Shown here in pieces: positions 62,601-64,000 of a stretch of DNA of 64,000 nt. Origin of the DNA: Chamaecyparis obtusa (Eukaryota; Streptophyta; Pinopsida; Cupressales; Cupressaceae); the NCBI GenBank assembly GCA_027943335.1, contig BSBK01001578.1, positions 803,501 through 867,500 of the forward strand, read 5' to 3'. Below the pieces are notes generated by a model that did no database searches, was not told the DNA's origin, and saw nothing but the letters and a program-made list of their open reading frames with translations. The position numbers were made by a program, and so were the translations under genes. Numbering within the stretch: position 1 is the stretch's first letter; the number at the start of each line of letters is the position of its first letter.

Positions 62601-63389
62601 AAATTGGGCTTCAGATCTCTTTTCTAACATTCTCAATTTCTGCAGTAAGTTGTTGAAAAGCTAGTTCAAGTTAAGAAATGGTATGTTTGCCTTTGTTTCA
62701 GATGTAGCACTACTGCCAATATTGATCTACATTTATGAAGTTCAACATTCAGATCTGCCACTGCTACTTTGTCAAGTTTTATTATATTGCCTTCTGCATG
62801 TTTTAGCTGCTCCTTGGATTTAATTTAAATTGTCAAAAACAAGCCTGCCAGAATACTGGCATGTTGTTATACTTACTTTCTTGTCACTGCTCTGCAAGTT
62901 ATCTCATGTCTGTCCTTCAAAACCACTACCAACAGTCTCAAGAAGACTCTGAACATTGACTTTTACACCATTAACTTTAGATGCTGCAAGGTAGCTGTGT
63001 CAGTCACTGTAGAAGTGGAACACTCTTTCAGGATAAATAAAGCCAAGTCATTGAATAGAAAAGCTATCTCTTTCTGGAGTAGATGGATGGTGCTGCATTG
63101 TAGAATCATAGCTTTTCATTTCAGTAATTCCAGATTGAACTCCTCCCTAGTATCTTGCAATAGAAGGCTACACATACACATACTTCAAACTGTGCTTTTT
63201 CTGGGCTAACCATCCCTTCTAAATCTTCTTCAAGAACAGGATTGTTTATCTCCATCCTACATCTTGACTGGCTTTCTTGCCTTTCTTTATCCCTCAACTT
63301 CATATTTAAAAAAAATTCAACTTGATTGAAAGACATCTCTCTTGCCGTTACACTATCACAAACTTCCCTTAGGTCTATTGGCTTATTAT
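62601..63389 (-). other. Degenerate coding-like region, minus strand
   Basis: Scattered frames (LLKxKAMILQCSTIHLLQKE; LRDKERQESQSRCRMEI) are charged and coiled-coil like but broken. They lie between the PPR and gag remnants and could belong to either the retroelement or an unrecognised gene. Confidence 0.3.
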
Positions 63390-64000
63390 CTTCCTCAGGG
63401 GGGTCATGTTTTTCCCTATAACTGTGTATGCCCTGTTTAATTGGTCCTTATTTGGATTAATAGAACTTTCTATCTCTCCCCTTGCAATAAAGGTTGAACC
63501 ATGAGAGGTTTGTTGAATGTCCCATATCGACTTGAATCTTAACTATGGGGTTGGTTGCATGAAAAACACATATCATGCTCTTGTTCCAAGTTATTTTGCA
63601 TAGATACAATGGCTTTTGAAGTATTTGCTCCTGTTGGGTTTATGGTACTCAAGGGCTTAGCATAGCACAAATGATTTTGGCTCTGCATATTATCTTGGTA
63701 GGTCTCTCTATAAGGTTGCTAGGTCTGATTTAAGTTTAATATGACATGCTAGGTTGTGCTTACTGCCTTTCTAAGGCAAGCAACTCATTACCAAAACTTT
63801 TTAGTAAATTTTTTACCTCATGCTGCTTATTGGAAAGAGTGGCAAGAGGAGCTGGTTGGCTGGTGGTTGTAGGAATGGGTCCCAAACTTGGCTGAAATGT
63901 TAGAATCTCAAGGAACAAGGCGTTGGGGCCTAGGATCTATTTTTCCAGCTTCTTTTAGGCTGTTCTCAGCTTTAATGGCTAGGCCATATGCTTTAAGGCC
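63390..64000 (-). pseudogene. gag: Ty3/gypsy gag pseudogene, continues past window end
   Basis: The minus strand enters at 64000 with AYGLAIKAENSLKEAGKI, then in another frame LATLSNKQHEVKNLL and KSFGNELLALERQ, typical of the tail of plant Ty3 gag. A possible finger, CFSCNQPHS, follows. Stops and one or two frameshifts are present. The rest lies right of the window. Confidence 0.65.

Overview
This is a repeat-dominated stretch of a seed-plant nuclear genome. I see no intact single-copy gene. Plant origin is shown by Tat-lineage Ty3/gypsy polyproteins with a second RNase H, a CACTA transposase with DUF4216/DUF4218 parts and plant-type introns, a plant mobile domain (PMD) gene, a PTI1-like kinase pseudogene, two PPR pseudogenes and LTR elements primed by initiator tRNA-Met. 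A conifer or other large-genome gymnosperm fits best; this is inference from repeat style, not proof.

Layout. 1-~13,780: a Tat-lineage Ty3/gypsy element whose 5' end lies outside the window. It holds gag, protease, a G-patch, RT, RNase H, a second RNase H and integrase in one frame (1-6947), then an antisense PMD gene (8934-11509, minus), then an LTR start at 12584. ~13,866-15,498: a ~600 bp direct repeat running into a CACTA element. 15,355-23,409: a degenerate CACTA element, all plus strand, holding a TNPD-like transposase, a SET methyltransferase-like domain and a TNPA-like protein. 23,829-26,446: a 175 bp direct repeat flanking a 990 bp DNA transposon with 33 bp inverted repeats. 26,686-34,937: a complete LTR retrotransposon (1,223 bp LTRs, 5 bp TSD, PBS, PPT) with no pol; it codes a coiled-coil/zinc-knuckle protein and a ~1,190-residue protein I do not recognise. 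36.2-40.6 kb: kinase and PPR pseudogenes and a MITE. 42.3-45.6 kb (minus): RNase H tail plus an unrecognised retroelement ORF, cut by an 854 bp solo LTR. 47.6 kb: a Tat gag fragment. 50,181-54,031: a non-autonomous LTR element whose interior is an array of hairpin-forming repeats; its 3' LTR carries a nested LTR of another family. 55.2-55.6 kb: a palindrome built from 5S-rRNA-like sequence. 56.2 kb: a second MITE copy, inverted. 57 kb: a tandem duplication around a putative exon. 62-64 kb (minus): PPR and Ty3/gypsy gag pseudogenes.

Two themes recur. Long reading frames are often preserved and broken mainly by stops explainable as CGA/CAA/CAG to TGA/TAA/TAG, as expected from deamination of methylated cytosine in silenced repeats. 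Several elements carry cargo or structure outside their family's standard set: a SET domain in a CACTA element, a PMD gene antisense in a Tat element, two pol-less ORFs between good LTRs, and a hairpin array between good LTRs. The strongest candidates for something undescribed are the CACTA-SET association, the pol-less two-ORF element and the hairpin-array element.
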